Assembly: GCF_030053895.1 (NCBI RefSeq)
Contig: NZ_CP125781.1
Location: 3,100,001 to 3,164,000, forward strand
Length of the DNA stretch: 64,000 nucleotides
Direction of reading: 5' to 3'
Origin: Trabulsiella odontotermitis
GTDB lineage: Bacteria; Pseudomonadota; Gammaproteobacteria; Enterobacterales; Enterobacteriaceae
Positions 42,460-52,039 of the stretch are shown here, piece by piece. The notes beneath the pieces are model-generated. The model saw only the letters and a list, made by a program, of their open reading frames with translations, had not been told where the DNA came from and searched no databases. Position 1 is the first letter of the stretch, and each line of letters begins with the position of its first letter. The translations under genes were made by a program, and so were the position numbers.

Positions 42460-45042
42460 ATGCAAGAGCAATACCGCCCGGAAGAGATAGAATCGAAAGT
42501 CCAGCAACACTGGGATGAGAAGCGCACATTTGAAGTCACTGAAGACAACAGCAAAGAAAAATATTATTGCCTGTCGATGCTTCCCTATCCTTCTGGTCGA
42601 CTACACATGGGCCACGTGCGTAACTACACCATCGGTGATGTGATCGCGCGTTATCAGCGCATGCTGGGTAAAAACGTCCTGCAGCCTATCGGCTGGGATG
42701 CATTCGGTCTGCCGGCAGAAGGTGCCGCGGTGAAGAACAACACCGCCCCGGCGCCGTGGACTTACGACAACATCGCGTACATGAAAAACCAGCTCAAAAT
42801 GCTGGGCTTTGGTTATGACTGGAGCCGCGAGCTGGCAACCTGCACCCCGGAATACTACCGCTGGGAACAGAAGTTCTTCACCGAGCTGTACAAAAAAGGC
42901 CTGGTCTACAAAAAAACCTCTGCAGTGAACTGGTGTCCGAACGACCAGACCGTGCTGGCGAACGAACAGGTTATCGACGGCTGCTGCTGGCGTTGCGACA
43001 CCAAAGTCGAACGTAAAGAGATCCCACAGTGGTTCATCAAAATCACCGCTTACGCCGACGAACTGCTGAACGATCTGGATAACCTGGATCACTGGCCAGA
43101 CACCGTTAAAACCATGCAGCGCAACTGGATCGGCCGTTCTGAAGGGGTTGAAATCTCCTTTGATGTGACCGGTTATGCTGACAAGCTGACCGTCTACACC
43201 ACTCGTCCGGACACCTTCATGGGTTGCACCTACCTGGCTGTGGCTGCGGGTCACCCGCTGGCGCAGCAGGCCGCCGCGAACAATCCTGAGCTGGCGGCGT
43301 TTATCGACGAATGCCGTAACACCAAAGTGGCCGAAGCCGACATGGCGACCATGGAGAAGAAAGGCATCGACACCGGGTACAGAGCGATTCATCCGCTGAC
43401 CGGCGAAGCCATCCCGGTATGGGCTGCAAACTTCGTGCTGATGGAATACGGCACCGGCGCTGTGATGGCCGTTCCGGGCCATGATCAGCGCGATTACGAA
43501 TTTGCCAGCAAATACGGTTTATCCATCAAACCGGTCATTCTGGCGGCGGACGGGTCTGAACCGGATCTCTCTGAACAGGCGCTGACCGACAAGGGCACAC
43601 TGTTTAACTCCGGCGAGTTCAGCGGCCTGTCTTATGAAGACGGTTTTAACGCCATTGCCGACAAACTGGCTTCGATGGGTGTTGGCGAGCGCAAAGTCAA
43701 CTTCCGTCTGCGCGACTGGGGCGTTTCCCGTCAGCGTTACTGGGGCGCGCCAATCCCGATGGTCACCCTGGAAGATGGCACCGTGATGCCAACGCCGGAA
43801 GATCAGCTGCCAGTGATCCTGCCTGAAGACGTGGTGATGGACGGCATTACCAGTCCGATCAAAGCGGATCCGCAGTGGGCGAAAACCACCGTTAACGGCA
43901 AGCCTGCGCTGCGCGAAACTGACACCTTCGACACCTTTATGGAGTCGTCCTGGTACTACGCGCGCTACACCTGCCCGCAGTACAACGAAGGGATGCTCGA
44001 TTCCGATGCCGCTAACTACTGGCTGCCGGTCGATATTTACATCGGTGGTATCGAACACGCCATCATGCACCTGCTCTATTTCCGCTTCTTCCACAAGCTG
44101 ATGCGCGATGCGGGCATGGTGAACTCTGACGAACCGGCGAAACAACTGCTCTGCCAGGGCATGGTGCTGGCGGACGCGTTCTATTACGTCGGCGAAAGCG
44201 GCGAGCGTAACTGGGTTTCTCCGGTTGACGCTGTCGTTGAACGCGACGACAAAGGCCGCATCGTGAAAGCGAAAGATGCCGCGGGCCACGAGCTGGTGTA
44301 TACCGGCATGAGCAAAATGTCGAAGTCGAAAAACAACGGCATCGACCCGCAGGTGATGGTTGAGCGTTACGGCGCCGATACCGTGCGTCTGTTCATGATG
44401 TTCGCCTCGCCAGCGGATATGACGCTGGAATGGCAGGAATCCGGTGTGGAAGGGGCAAACCGCTTCCTGAAACGCGTCTGGAAACTGGTTTACGAACACA
44501 CTGCGCTCGGCGCGGTCGCGCCACTGAACGTTGCCGCGTTGACGGAAGATCAAAAAGCGCTGCGTCGCGACGTGCATAAAACTATCGCTAAAGTGACTGA
44601 TGATATCGGTCGTCGTCAGACCTTCAATACCGCGATTGCGGCGATCATGGAGCTGATGAACAAGCTGGCGAAGGCGCCGCAGGAAGGCGAACAGGATCGC
44701 GCGCTGGTCCGTGAAGCGCTGCTGGCGGTCGTTCGTATGCTCAACCCGTTCACACCGCACGTCAGCTTTACGCTGTGGCAGGAGCTGGGTGGCGAAGGCG
44801 ATATCGACCACGCGCCGTGGCCGGTCGCTGACGAAAAAGCGATGGTGGAAGACAGCACGCTGGTGGTGGTCCAGGTAAATGGTAAAGTTCGTGGTAAAAT
44901 TACCGTTCCGGTGGATGCAACCGAAGAACAGGTCCGTGAACGTGCGGGCCAGGAACATCTGGTCGCGAAATATCTTGACGGTGTTACCGTGCGTAAAGTG
45001 ATTTACGTACCGGGTAAACTGCTCAACCTGGTCGTTGGCTAA
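42460..45042 (+). CDS. leuS: Leucyl-tRNA synthetase LeuS
   Basis: Class I synthetase charging tRNA-Leu, with an editing domain. The 860-residue protein equals E. coli LeuS. It has the HIGH motif as HMGH (residues 49-52), a zinc-type segment NWCPNDQT and WRCDTK, the CP1 editing domain (TTRPDTFMGCTYLAVA, GTGAVMAVPGHDQRDYEFA), and KMSKS in MSKMSKSKNNG near residue 620. The ATG is chosen by family match, as no strong ribosome binding site precedes any start. It leads leuS-lptE-holA-nadD-cobC. A 518-codon antisense frame is a shadow. Confidence 0.98.
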   Translation: MQEQYRPEEIESKVQQHWDEKRTFEVTEDNSKEKYYCLSMLPYPSGRLHMGHVRNYTIGDVIARYQRMLGKNVLQPIGWDAFGLPAEGAAVKNNTAPAPWTYDNIAYMKNQLKMLGFGYDWSRELATCTPEYYRWEQKFFTELYKKGLVYKKTSAVNWCPNDQTVLANEQVIDGCCWRCDTKVERKEIPQWFIKITAYADELLNDLDNLDHWPDTVKTMQRNWIGRSEGVEISFDVTGYADKLTVYTTRPDTFMGCTYLAVAAGHPLAQQAAANNPELAAFIDECRNTKVAEADMATMEKKGIDTGYRAIHPLTGEAIPVWAANFVLMEYGTGAVMAVPGHDQRDYEFASKYGLSIKPVILAADGSEPDLSEQALTDKGTLFNSGEFSGLSYEDGFNAIADKLASMGVGERKVNFRLRDWGVSRQRYWGAPIPMVTLEDGTVMPTPEDQLPVILPEDVVMDGITSPIKADPQWAKTTVNGKPALRETDTFDTFMESSWYYARYTCPQYNEGMLDSDAANYWLPVDIYIGGIEHAIMHLLYFRFFHKLMRDAGMVNSDEPAKQLLCQGMVLADAFYYVGESGERNWVSPVDAVVERDDKGRIVKAKDAAGHELVYTGMSKMSKSKNNGIDPQVMVERYGADTVRLFMMFASPADMTLEWQESGVEGANRFLKRVWKLVYEHTALGAVAPLNVAALTEDQKALRRDVHKTIAKVTDDIGRRQTFNTAIAAIMELMNKLAKAPQEGEQDRALVREALLAVVRMLNPFTPHVSFTLWQELGGEGDIDHAPWPVADEKAMVEDSTLVVVQVNGKVRGKITVPVDATEEQVRERAGQEHLVAKYLDGVTVRKVIYVPGKLLNLVVG

Positions 45043-45056
45043 GCGCGGGAGGAAGC

Positions 45057-45644
45057 GTGCGATATCTGGCAACATTATTGTTATCCCTGACGGTGCTGGT
45101 CACCGCCGGGTGCGGCTGGCACCTGCGTAGCACCACGCAGGTACCGGAGACGATGAAAACCATGATTTTCCAGTCTGGCGATCCTAATGGCCCGTTAAGC
45201 CGTTCGGTGCGTAACCAGTTGCGTCTCAATGGTGTAGAACTGGTGGATGGCAGCACCCTGCGCAAGGACATCCCGTCCCTGCGTCTGCTCGGTTCCAGCA
45301 TCAGCAAAGATACGGCGTCGATTTTCCAGGATGGTCGTACGGCGGAATATCAGATGGTGCTGACGGTCAGCGCCAGCGTGCTCATTCCGGGCCATGACAT
45401 CTACCCGATCAACACGAAGGTGTATCGTTCCTTCTTTGATAACCCGCAAACGGCGCTGGCAAAAGACGCGGAACAGGCTCTGATCATTCAGGAAATGTAC
45501 GACAAGGCCGCTGAGCAGTTAATTCGTAAGCTGCCAAGCGTACGGGTTGCTGATGCTCAGGAAACCCAAAACGACACCACGCCGGTGACGACAACCGAAG
45601 AAACGTCATCCGACTCGCGTGTCTCCACGACGCTGGGTAACTGA
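45057..45644 (+). CDS. lptE: LPS-assembly lipoprotein LptE
   Basis: Outer-membrane lipoprotein that plugs the LptD barrel and helps insert lipopolysaccharide. The 195-residue product has a lipoprotein signal peptide with lipobox TAGC and acceptor Cys19, followed by the conserved GWHLR. The start is GTG with a GGGAGGAAGC ribosome binding site. It overlaps holA by one base (TGATG). The C-terminal tail is Thr/Ser-rich and variable in the family. Confidence 0.97.
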   Translation: MRYLATLLLSLTVLVTAGCGWHLRSTTQVPETMKTMIFQSGDPNGPLSRSVRNQLRLNGVELVDGSTLRKDIPSLRLLGSSISKDTASIFQDGRTAEYQMVLTVSASVLIPGHDIYPINTKVYRSFFDNPQTALAKDAEQALIIQEMYDKAAEQLIRKLPSVRVADAQETQNDTTPVTTTEETSSDSRVSTTLGN

Positions 45645-46675
45645 TGATTCGGTTGTACCCGGAACAACTCCGCGCGCAGCTCACTGAAGGGCTGCGCGCG
45701 GCGTATCTGCTGCTGGGCAACGATCCGCTGCTGCTACAGGAAAGTCAGGACGCGGTCCGCCAGGCGGCTGCGGCGCAGGGGTTCGAAGAACACCACACCG
45801 TCAGCATCGATGCCAGCACCGACTGGAATGCCCTTTTCTCGCTCTGCCAGGCGATGAGCCTGTTCGCCAGCCGGCAAACGATCCTCCTGTTGCTGCCAGA
45901 AAACGGCACTAACGCCGCCATTAACGAACAACTCGCCACGCTTATCAGCCTGTTGCATGATGATCTGCTGCTGATTTGCCGCGGTAACAAGTTCACCAAA
46001 GCGCAGGAAAATGCCGCGTGGGTGACGCAACTGGCTAACCGTTCGGTATTGATTACCTGCCAGACGCCGGAACAGGCGCAACTGCCGAAATGGCTGGCGG
46101 CGCGCGCCCGTCAACTCAAACTGCAGCTTGATGACGCCGCAAGCCAGTTGTTGTGCTACTGCTACGAAGGCAACCTGCTGGCGCTGTCGCAGGCACTGGA
46201 ACGTCTGGCGCTGCTGTGGCCGGACGGCAAACTAACGCTGCCGCGCGTTGAAAAAGCGGTGAACGACGCCGCGCATTTCACCCCCTTTCACTGGCTTGAC
46301 GCGCTGCTCGCAGGCAAAAGCAAACGGGCGCTGCACATTCTTCAACAGTTGCGTCTGGAAGGCAGCGAGCCGGTGATCCTGTTACGTACACTACAGCGGG
46401 AATTGCTGATGCTGGTCACGCTCAAACGCCAGTCAGCGCAGACGCCGCTGCGTACCCTTCTCGACAAGCATCGCGTCTGGCAGAATCGCCGACCGCTTAT
46501 CACCGACGCGCTGAACCGCCTGAGTGCGGCACAGCTACGGCAGGCCGTGACGCTGCTTAGCCGCACCGAGTTAACGCTGAAAAAGGATTACGGGCAGTCT
46601 GTCTGGGCTGAGCTGGAAAGCCTTTCTCTGCTACTCTGTCATAAGGCACTGGCTGACGTATTTATTGATGGATGA
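45644..46675 (+). CDS. holA: DNA polymerase III delta subunit HolA
   Basis: Delta subunit of the clamp loader; it opens the beta sliding clamp. The 343-residue product has the AAA+-like fold without a functional P-loop and the beta-binding N-terminal region (LLGNDPLLLQESQDAVR). Length equals E. coli. It begins inside the lptE stop and ends one base before the chosen nadD start. Confidence 0.97.
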   Translation: MIRLYPEQLRAQLTEGLRAAYLLLGNDPLLLQESQDAVRQAAAAQGFEEHHTVSIDASTDWNALFSLCQAMSLFASRQTILLLLPENGTNAAINEQLATLISLLHDDLLLICRGNKFTKAQENAAWVTQLANRSVLITCQTPEQAQLPKWLAARARQLKLQLDDAASQLLCYCYEGNLLALSQALERLALLWPDGKLTLPRVEKAVNDAAHFTPFHWLDALLAGKSKRALHILQQLRLEGSEPVILLRTLQRELLMLVTLKRQSAQTPLRTLLDKHRVWQNRRPLITDALNRLSAAQLRQAVTLLSRTELTLKKDYGQSVWAELESLSLLLCHKALADVFIDG

Positions 46676-46676
46676 T

Positions 46677-47324
46677 ATGACATCGTTGCAGGCAATTTAT
46701 GGCGGCACCTTTGATCCGGTGCATTACGGGCATCTGAAACCCGTCGAAATTCTGGCAAACCAGATTGGTCTGTCAAAAGTGATCATCATGCCCAACAACG
46801 TGCCGCCGCATCGCCCGCAGCCGGAAGCAAACAGTGAGCAACGCAAACGGATGGTCGAACTGGCGATCGCCGATAAACCCCTGTTTGTGCTTGATGAACG
46901 CGAACTGAAACGCGATGCGCCCTCCTGGACCGCACTGACGTTAAAAGAGATGCGCGAGGAAGTCGGGCCGCAAAAACCGCTGGCGTTTATCATCGGCCAG
47001 GATTCACTGCTGAACTTCCCGACCTGGCATCAGTACGACACCATTCTCGACAATGCGCACCTGATTGTCACCCGCCGCCCCGGCTATCCGTTAGAGATGG
47101 CGGAAGAGCAGCATCAGCGGTGGCTGGAAAACCATCTGACCTGGGATGTCGAGAATCTGCATTCGCTTCCTGCCGGTAAAATCTATCTGGCGGAAACGCC
47201 GTGGTTTGATATCTCGGCCACTATCATCCGCGAACGCCTGGAGCGCGGAGAACCCTGCGATGATCTGCTGCCCGACACGGTGCTCGAGTACATTCATCAG
47301 CAAGGTCTGTATCAGGCGGGGTAA
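46677..47324 (+). CDS. nadD: Nicotinate-nucleotide adenylyltransferase NadD
   Basis: Transfers AMP to nicotinate mononucleotide in NAD biosynthesis. The 215-residue protein has the nucleotidyltransferase motif GGTFDPVHYGHLKP (HxGH type) and the C-terminal ISATIIRERL motif. I chose the ATG giving MTSLQAIYGGTF because it matches E. coli; an ATG nine bases upstream, overlapping holA, is a plausible alternative. Confidence 0.95.
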   Translation: MTSLQAIYGGTFDPVHYGHLKPVEILANQIGLSKVIIMPNNVPPHRPQPEANSEQRKRMVELAIADKPLFVLDERELKRDAPSWTALTLKEMREEVGPQKPLAFIIGQDSLLNFPTWHQYDTILDNAHLIVTRRPGYPLEMAEEQHQRWLENHLTWDVENLHSLPAGKIYLAETPWFDISATIIRERLERGEPCDDLLPDTVLEYIHQQGLYQAG

Positions 47325-47326
47325 CG

Positions 47327-47941
47327 ATGAAACTGTGGCTGGTTCGACATGGTGAAACGGAAGCCAACGTCGCCGGCGTGTACAGCGGCCATGCCCCCAC
47401 CTCACTGACGTCACGTGGCATCCAGCAGGCGGAAACCCTCGCCTCGCTCCTCTGGCATGTGCCTTTTGACATAGCCTTATGCAGCGAGCTTGAGCGTGCG
47501 CAGCACACTGCCAGACTGGTCCTCGCCGGGCGCGACGTGCCGATGCTCACCACGCCACTGCTGAATGAAATGTTTTTCGGCGACTGGGAAATGCGCCATC
47601 ATCGCGATCTGACCATCGAAGACAGCGAGAATTACGCCGCATGGTGTGCCGACTGGCAACATGCCACGCCAACCAATGGCGAAGGGTTTCAGGCTTTTTC
47701 TCGTCGCGTGCAGGAATGTCTTGCGCTGCTTCGCGAACATTACCATCACCAGCACGTTCTGGTCGTCAGCCACCAGGGCGTATTAAGTCTGATGACCGCA
47801 TTGCTGCTCGGGCTTCCCGCCGCCGCAATGTGGCACTTTCCCATCGACCAGGGTGCCTGGAGTTTGTTTGACTTACGGGATGATTTTATCTCGCTCCAGG
47901 TGCTTAATAGTCGTGCAATTTACGAGAAAGCATCGGGATAA
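47327..47941 (+). CDS. cobC: Alpha-ribazole-5'-phosphate phosphatase CobC
   Basis: Histidine-phosphatase-superfamily enzyme assigned to nucleotide loop assembly of cobalamin (alpha-ribazole phosphate to alpha-ribazole). The 204-residue protein has the RHGET motif (catalytic His8), LCSELERAQHTA, EMFFGDWE and the second catalytic His in VVSHQGVLS. It starts two bases after the nadD stop, the last gene of the leuS cluster. The following 255 bases contain no gene I can identify. Confidence 0.93.
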   Translation: MKLWLVRHGETEANVAGVYSGHAPTSLTSRGIQQAETLASLLWHVPFDIALCSELERAQHTARLVLAGRDVPMLTTPLLNEMFFGDWEMRHHRDLTIEDSENYAAWCADWQHATPTNGEGFQAFSRRVQECLALLREHYHHQHVLVVSHQGVLSLMTALLLGLPAAAMWHFPIDQGAWSLFDLRDDFISLQVLNSRAIYEKASG

Positions 47942-48196
47942 CTCTATTTTCTTTCCTCAGCCGCACCCAGACCATTGACACGCCGGGACAGGCTGCTATT
48001 CTCCGCAGCCAGACAGCGCTTCCCGGTAGGTTTACAGAAATTGTTTTACAAAAATGGCGATGCAATCCCCGACGATGAATGGGATGATAGCGCGCCTTAA
48101 ACCTGTCTGGTGACATTTGTCCCGACATCACCTTCAGTTCGGGTATACTATCTGGCTGTTTATCGTTATTAATTTTCACGCACCCAGGGGGAACAC

Positions 48197-48514
48197 TTGC
48201 AGGGTAAAGCACTCCAGGATTTTGTAATCGACAAAATTGATGACCTGAAAGGTCAGGACATCATCGCCTTAGACGTTCACGGCAAATCCAGCATCACCGA
48301 TTGTATGATCATCTGCACCGGCACCTCCACACGCCACGTGATGTCTATTGCCGATCATGTAGTCCAGCAATCCCGCGCCGCCGGTATGCTGCCGCTCGGT
48401 GTGGAAGGCGAAAACGCCGCCGACTGGATTGTTGTCGATTTAGGCGATGTGATTGTCCATGTGATGCAGGAAGAGAGTCGTCGCCTGTATGAACTGGAAA
48501 AACTCTGGGGTTAA
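48197..48514 (+). CDS. rsfS: Ribosomal silencing factor RsfS
   Basis: Binds uL14 of the 50S subunit and blocks subunit joining when nutrients are scarce. The 105-residue product has the family segments DITDC-like SSITDCMIICTGTSTRHV and GVEGENAADWIVVDLGDVIVHVM. The start is TTG with GGGGGAAC upstream; the length agrees with E. coli. It begins the rsfS-rlmH-mrdA-mrdB-rlpA cluster, ending three bases before rlmH. Confidence 0.95.
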   Translation: MQGKALQDFVIDKIDDLKGQDIIALDVHGKSSITDCMIICTGTSTRHVMSIADHVVQQSRAAGMLPLGVEGENAADWIVVDLGDVIVHVMQEESRRLYELEKLWG

Positions 48515-48517
48515 TGC

Positions 48518-48985
48518 GTGAAGCTGCAACTGGTGGCGGTTGGCACCAAAATGCCGGACTGGGTACAGACGGGATTTACCGAATATCTGCGTCGTTTTCC
48601 CAAAGATATGCCGTTTGAACTGGTGGAGATCCCCGCCGGTAAGCGCGGCAAGAACGCAGATATTAAACGCATTCTTGATAAAGAGGGCGAACAGATGCTG
48701 GCTGCCGCAGGCAAAAACCGCATCGTCACCCTCGATATTCCAGGCAAAGCCTGGGATACGCCGCAGCTGGCGCTGGAGCTGGAGCGCTGGAAGCAGGATG
48801 GCCGCGATGTCAGTCTGCTGATTGGCGGCCCTGAGGGGCTATCCCCCGCCTGTAAAGCCGCGGCTGAGCAAAGTTGGTCTCTCTCCGCCCTGACGCTGCC
48901 ACACCCGCTGGTTCGGGTACTGGTCGCGGAAAGCCTTTACCGGGCGTGGAGCATTACCACCAACCACCCTTACCACCGCGAGTAA
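48518..48985 (+). CDS. rlmH: 23S rRNA pseudouridine-1915 N3-methyltransferase RlmH
   Basis: SPOUT-class methyltransferase modifying pseudouridine 1915 of 23S rRNA in assembled ribosomes. The 155-residue protein has the trefoil-knot SAM-binding segments LLIGGPEGLSP and LTLPHPLVRVLVAESLYRAWSI. The start is GTG directly after rsfS. The C-terminus NHPYHRE is the family end. Confidence 0.97.
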   Translation: MKLQLVAVGTKMPDWVQTGFTEYLRRFPKDMPFELVEIPAGKRGKNADIKRILDKEGEQMLAAAGKNRIVTLDIPGKAWDTPQLALELERWKQDGRDVSLLIGGPEGLSPACKAAAEQSWSLSALTLPHPLVRVLVAESLYRAWSITTNHPYHRE

Positions 48986-49012
48986 TGATGACCAGGGTAG
49001 ATTAAGCAGCGG

Positions 49013-50914
49013 ATGAAACTACAGAATTCTTTTCGCGACTATACGGCTGAGTCCGCGCTGTTTGTGCGCAGGGCGCTGGTCGCCTTTACGGGGATTTTGC
49101 TGCTTACTGGCGTGCTGATTGCCAACCTCTATAATCTGCAGATTGTCCGTTTCACCGATTACCAGACCCGTTCGAACGAAAACCGCATCAAACTGGTTCC
49201 CATCGCCCCAAGTCGCGGCATTATTTATGATCGCAACGGCACGCCGCTGGCGCTTAACCGCACCATCTACCAACTGGAAATGATGCCGGAAAAAGTCGAT
49301 AACGTGCAGGAAACCCTTGATGCACTGCGCAGCGTCGTTGAACTGAGCGATGATGACGTTGCCGCGTTCAAAAAAGAGCGTGCACGTTCGCACCGCTTTA
49401 CCTCAATTCCGGTGAAAACCAACCTGACGGAAGTACAGGTGGCGCGTTTTGCCGTGAATCAGTACCGCTTCCCGGGCGTGGAAGTGAAAGGCTACAAGCG
49501 CCGCTTTTATCCGTACGGCTCCGCGTTAACCCATGTGATCGGCTATGTCTCGAAAATTAACGATAAAGACGTCGAACGTCTGGATAAAGACGGCAAGCTG
49601 GCAAACTACGCAGCGACGCACGACATCGGCAAGCTGGGTATTGAACGCTATTACGAAGATGTGCTGCACGGTCAGACCGGCTACGAAGAAGTTGAAGTCA
49701 ACAACCGCGGACGCGTCATCCGCCAGCTCAAAGAAGTGCCGCCACAGGCCGGGCATGACATCTACCTGACACTCGATCTTAAACTACAGCAATACATTGA
49801 AACTCTGTTGGCGGGCAGTCGCGCAGCGGTGGTGGTCACCGATCCACGTACCGGCGGGATCCTGGCGCTGGTCTCTATGCCCAGCTATGACCCGAACCTG
49901 TTTGTTGACGGCATCTCCAGCAAGGATTATTCCGGCCTGCTGAACGACCCGAATACCCCGCTGATCAACCGTGCGACACAAGGGGTTTATCCGCCGGCGT
50001 CCACCGTGAAGCCATTTGTTGCCGTTTCGGCGCTCAGCGCGGGCGTAATCACCCGCAATACCAGCCTGTTCGACCCGGGCTGGTGGCAGTTGCCGGGCTC
50101 GGAAAAACGCTATCGCGACTGGAAAAAATGGGGCCACGGTCATCTGAACGTCACTAAATCGTTAGAAGAATCGGCGGATACGTTCTTCTATCAGGTGGCG
50201 TACGACATGGGCATCGACCGGCTCTCGCAATGGATGAACAAGTTTGGTTACGGTCATTACACCGGTATTGATCTCTCCGAAGAGCGCTCCGGGAACATGC
50301 CCACCCGCGAATGGAAACAGAAACGCTTTAAGAAACCGTGGTATCAGGGCGATACCATCCCGGTCGGCATCGGCCAGGGTTACTGGACTGCCACGCCCAT
50401 CCAGATGAACAAGGCGTTGATGATCCTCATCAACGACGGCGTGGTGAAAGTGCCACATCTGCTGATGAGCACCGTGGAAGAAGGCAAGAAAGTTCCGTGG
50501 TCGCAGCCGCAGGAACCCCCGGTGGGCGACATCCACTCCGGCTTCTGGGAGATTGCCAAAGACGGCATGTTCGGCGTGGCCAACCGCGGGAACGGTACGG
50601 CGCATAAATACTTTGCTGGCGCGCCCTACAAAGTGGCGGCAAAATCCGGTACGGCGCAGGTCTTTGGCCTGAAAGCGAACGAAACCTATAACGCGCACAA
50701 GATTGCTGAACGACTGCGTGACCACAAACTGATGACCGCCTTTGCGCCATACGATAATCCCCAGGTGACTGTGGCGATGATTCTGGAGAACGGCGGCGCG
50801 GGTCCGGCGGTCGGGACAATAATGCGTCAGATCCTCGATCACATCATGCTTGGCGATAACAACACGGTTCTGCCTGCGGAAAATCCGGCAGTATCGGCAG
50901 CGGAGGACCAATAA
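49013..50914 (+). CDS. mrdA: Penicillin-binding protein 2 MrdA (peptidoglycan transpeptidase)
   Basis: Class B PBP of the rod elongation complex, cross-linking peptidoglycan together with RodA. The 633-residue protein has one N-terminal membrane helix (about residues 22-42), a pedestal domain with SRGIIYDRNGTPLA, and a transpeptidase domain with SxxK (Ser330 in PASTVKPF), SxN-type SADTF and KSGTAQVF. Length and serine position equal E. coli. mrdB begins two bases after the stop. Confidence 0.98.
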   Translation: MKLQNSFRDYTAESALFVRRALVAFTGILLLTGVLIANLYNLQIVRFTDYQTRSNENRIKLVPIAPSRGIIYDRNGTPLALNRTIYQLEMMPEKVDNVQETLDALRSVVELSDDDVAAFKKERARSHRFTSIPVKTNLTEVQVARFAVNQYRFPGVEVKGYKRRFYPYGSALTHVIGYVSKINDKDVERLDKDGKLANYAATHDIGKLGIERYYEDVLHGQTGYEEVEVNNRGRVIRQLKEVPPQAGHDIYLTLDLKLQQYIETLLAGSRAAVVVTDPRTGGILALVSMPSYDPNLFVDGISSKDYSGLLNDPNTPLINRATQGVYPPASTVKPFVAVSALSAGVITRNTSLFDPGWWQLPGSEKRYRDWKKWGHGHLNVTKSLEESADTFFYQVAYDMGIDRLSQWMNKFGYGHYTGIDLSEERSGNMPTREWKQKRFKKPWYQGDTIPVGIGQGYWTATPIQMNKALMILINDGVVKVPHLLMSTVEEGKKVPWSQPQEPPVGDIHSGFWEIAKDGMFGVANRGNGTAHKYFAGAPYKVAAKSGTAQVFGLKANETYNAHKIAERLRDHKLMTAFAPYDNPQVTVAMILENGGAGPAVGTIMRQILDHIMLGDNNTVLPAENPAVSAAEDQ

Positions 50915-50916
50915 TC

Positions 50917-52029
50917 ATGACGGATAATCCGAACAAAAAATCGTTCTGGGATAAAATCCATCTCGATCCGGCAATGCTGCTGATCCTGCTGGCGCTGCTG
51001 GTCTACAGCGCGCTGGTGATCTGGAGCGCCAGCGGCCAGGATATCGGCATGACGGAACGCAAGATAGGCCAGATCGCCATGGGTCTGGTGATCATGGTGG
51101 TGATGGCGCAAATTCCACCGCGTGTGTATGAGGGCTGGGCGCCGTGGCTGTATATCGTCTGTATTATTCTGCTGGTCGCCGTAGATGCATTTGGCGCTAT
51201 CTCAAAAGGCGCGCAGCGCTGGCTGGATCTGGGCGTTGTTCGCTTCCAGCCGTCGGAAATCGCCAAAATTGCGGTACCGCTGATGGTGGCGCGCTTTATC
51301 AACCGTGATGTCTGCCCACCGTCGCTGAAAAATACCGGTATCGCGCTGGTGCTGATTTTCCTGCCGACGCTGCTGGTGGCGGCGCAGCCGGACCTCGGAA
51401 CGTCGATTCTTATCGCCCTCTCCGGCCTGTTCGTGCTGTTCCTTTCCGGGCTGAGTTGGCGGCTGATTGCTATCGCCGTGGTGCTGATCGCCGCGTTCAT
51501 CCCGATACTGTGGTTCTTCCTGATGCATGATTACCAGCGTCAGCGCGTGATGATGCTGCTCGATCCAGAAACCGATCCGCTCGGCGCGGGCTATCATATT
51601 ATTCAGTCGAAAATTGCGATCGGCTCTGGCGGTCTGCGTGGCAAAGGCTGGCTGCACGGAACGCAGTCGCAGCTGGAATTCTTGCCGGAGCGCCATACTG
51701 ACTTTATTTTCGCCGTCCTTGCAGAAGAGCTGGGTCTGATTGGCATTCTGATCCTGCTGGCGCTGTATGTCCTGCTTATCATGCGCGGGCTGTGGGTCGC
51801 CGCTCAGGCGCAAACCACCTTTGGTCGCGTGATGGCTGGTGGCTTGATGTTGATTTTATTCGTTTATGTCTTCGTAAATATTGGTATGGTGAGTGGTATC
51901 CTGCCGGTGGTTGGCGTGCCGCTGCCGCTGGTGAGCTACGGGGGGTCAGCCCTGATCGTGCTCATGGCCGGGTTTGGTATCGTGATGTCGATCCATACCC
52001 ACAGGAAAATGTTGTCGAAAAGCGTGTAA
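50917..52029 (+). CDS. mrdB: Peptidoglycan glycosyltransferase RodA (MrdB)
   Basis: SEDS-family glycan polymerase of the elongasome and partner of PBP2. The 370-residue protein has about ten membrane spans and the SEDS signature near the C-terminus (GVPLPLVSYGGSALIVLMAGFGIVMS), with the conserved Trp/Asp region ISKGAQRWLDLG. It lies between mrdA and rlpA in the same direction. Confidence 0.97.
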   Translation: MTDNPNKKSFWDKIHLDPAMLLILLALLVYSALVIWSASGQDIGMTERKIGQIAMGLVIMVVMAQIPPRVYEGWAPWLYIVCIILLVAVDAFGAISKGAQRWLDLGVVRFQPSEIAKIAVPLMVARFINRDVCPPSLKNTGIALVLIFLPTLLVAAQPDLGTSILIALSGLFVLFLSGLSWRLIAIAVVLIAAFIPILWFFLMHDYQRQRVMMLLDPETDPLGAGYHIIQSKIAIGSGGLRGKGWLHGTQSQLEFLPERHTDFIFAVLAEELGLIGILILLALYVLLIMRGLWVAAQAQTTFGRVMAGGLMLILFVYVFVNIGMVSGILPVVGVPLPLVSYGGSALIVLMAGFGIVMSIHTHRKMLSKSV

Positions 52030-52039
52030 GGGGTGCGCA

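Noticed and set aside
43519..45075. A 518-codon open frame on the minus strand across leuS
   Set aside because: It lies wholly within a well-identified gene, has no recognisable domain and matches the usual antisense shadow of GC-rich codon use. Similar long frames opposite pgm, glnS and ybeZ were rejected for the same reason.
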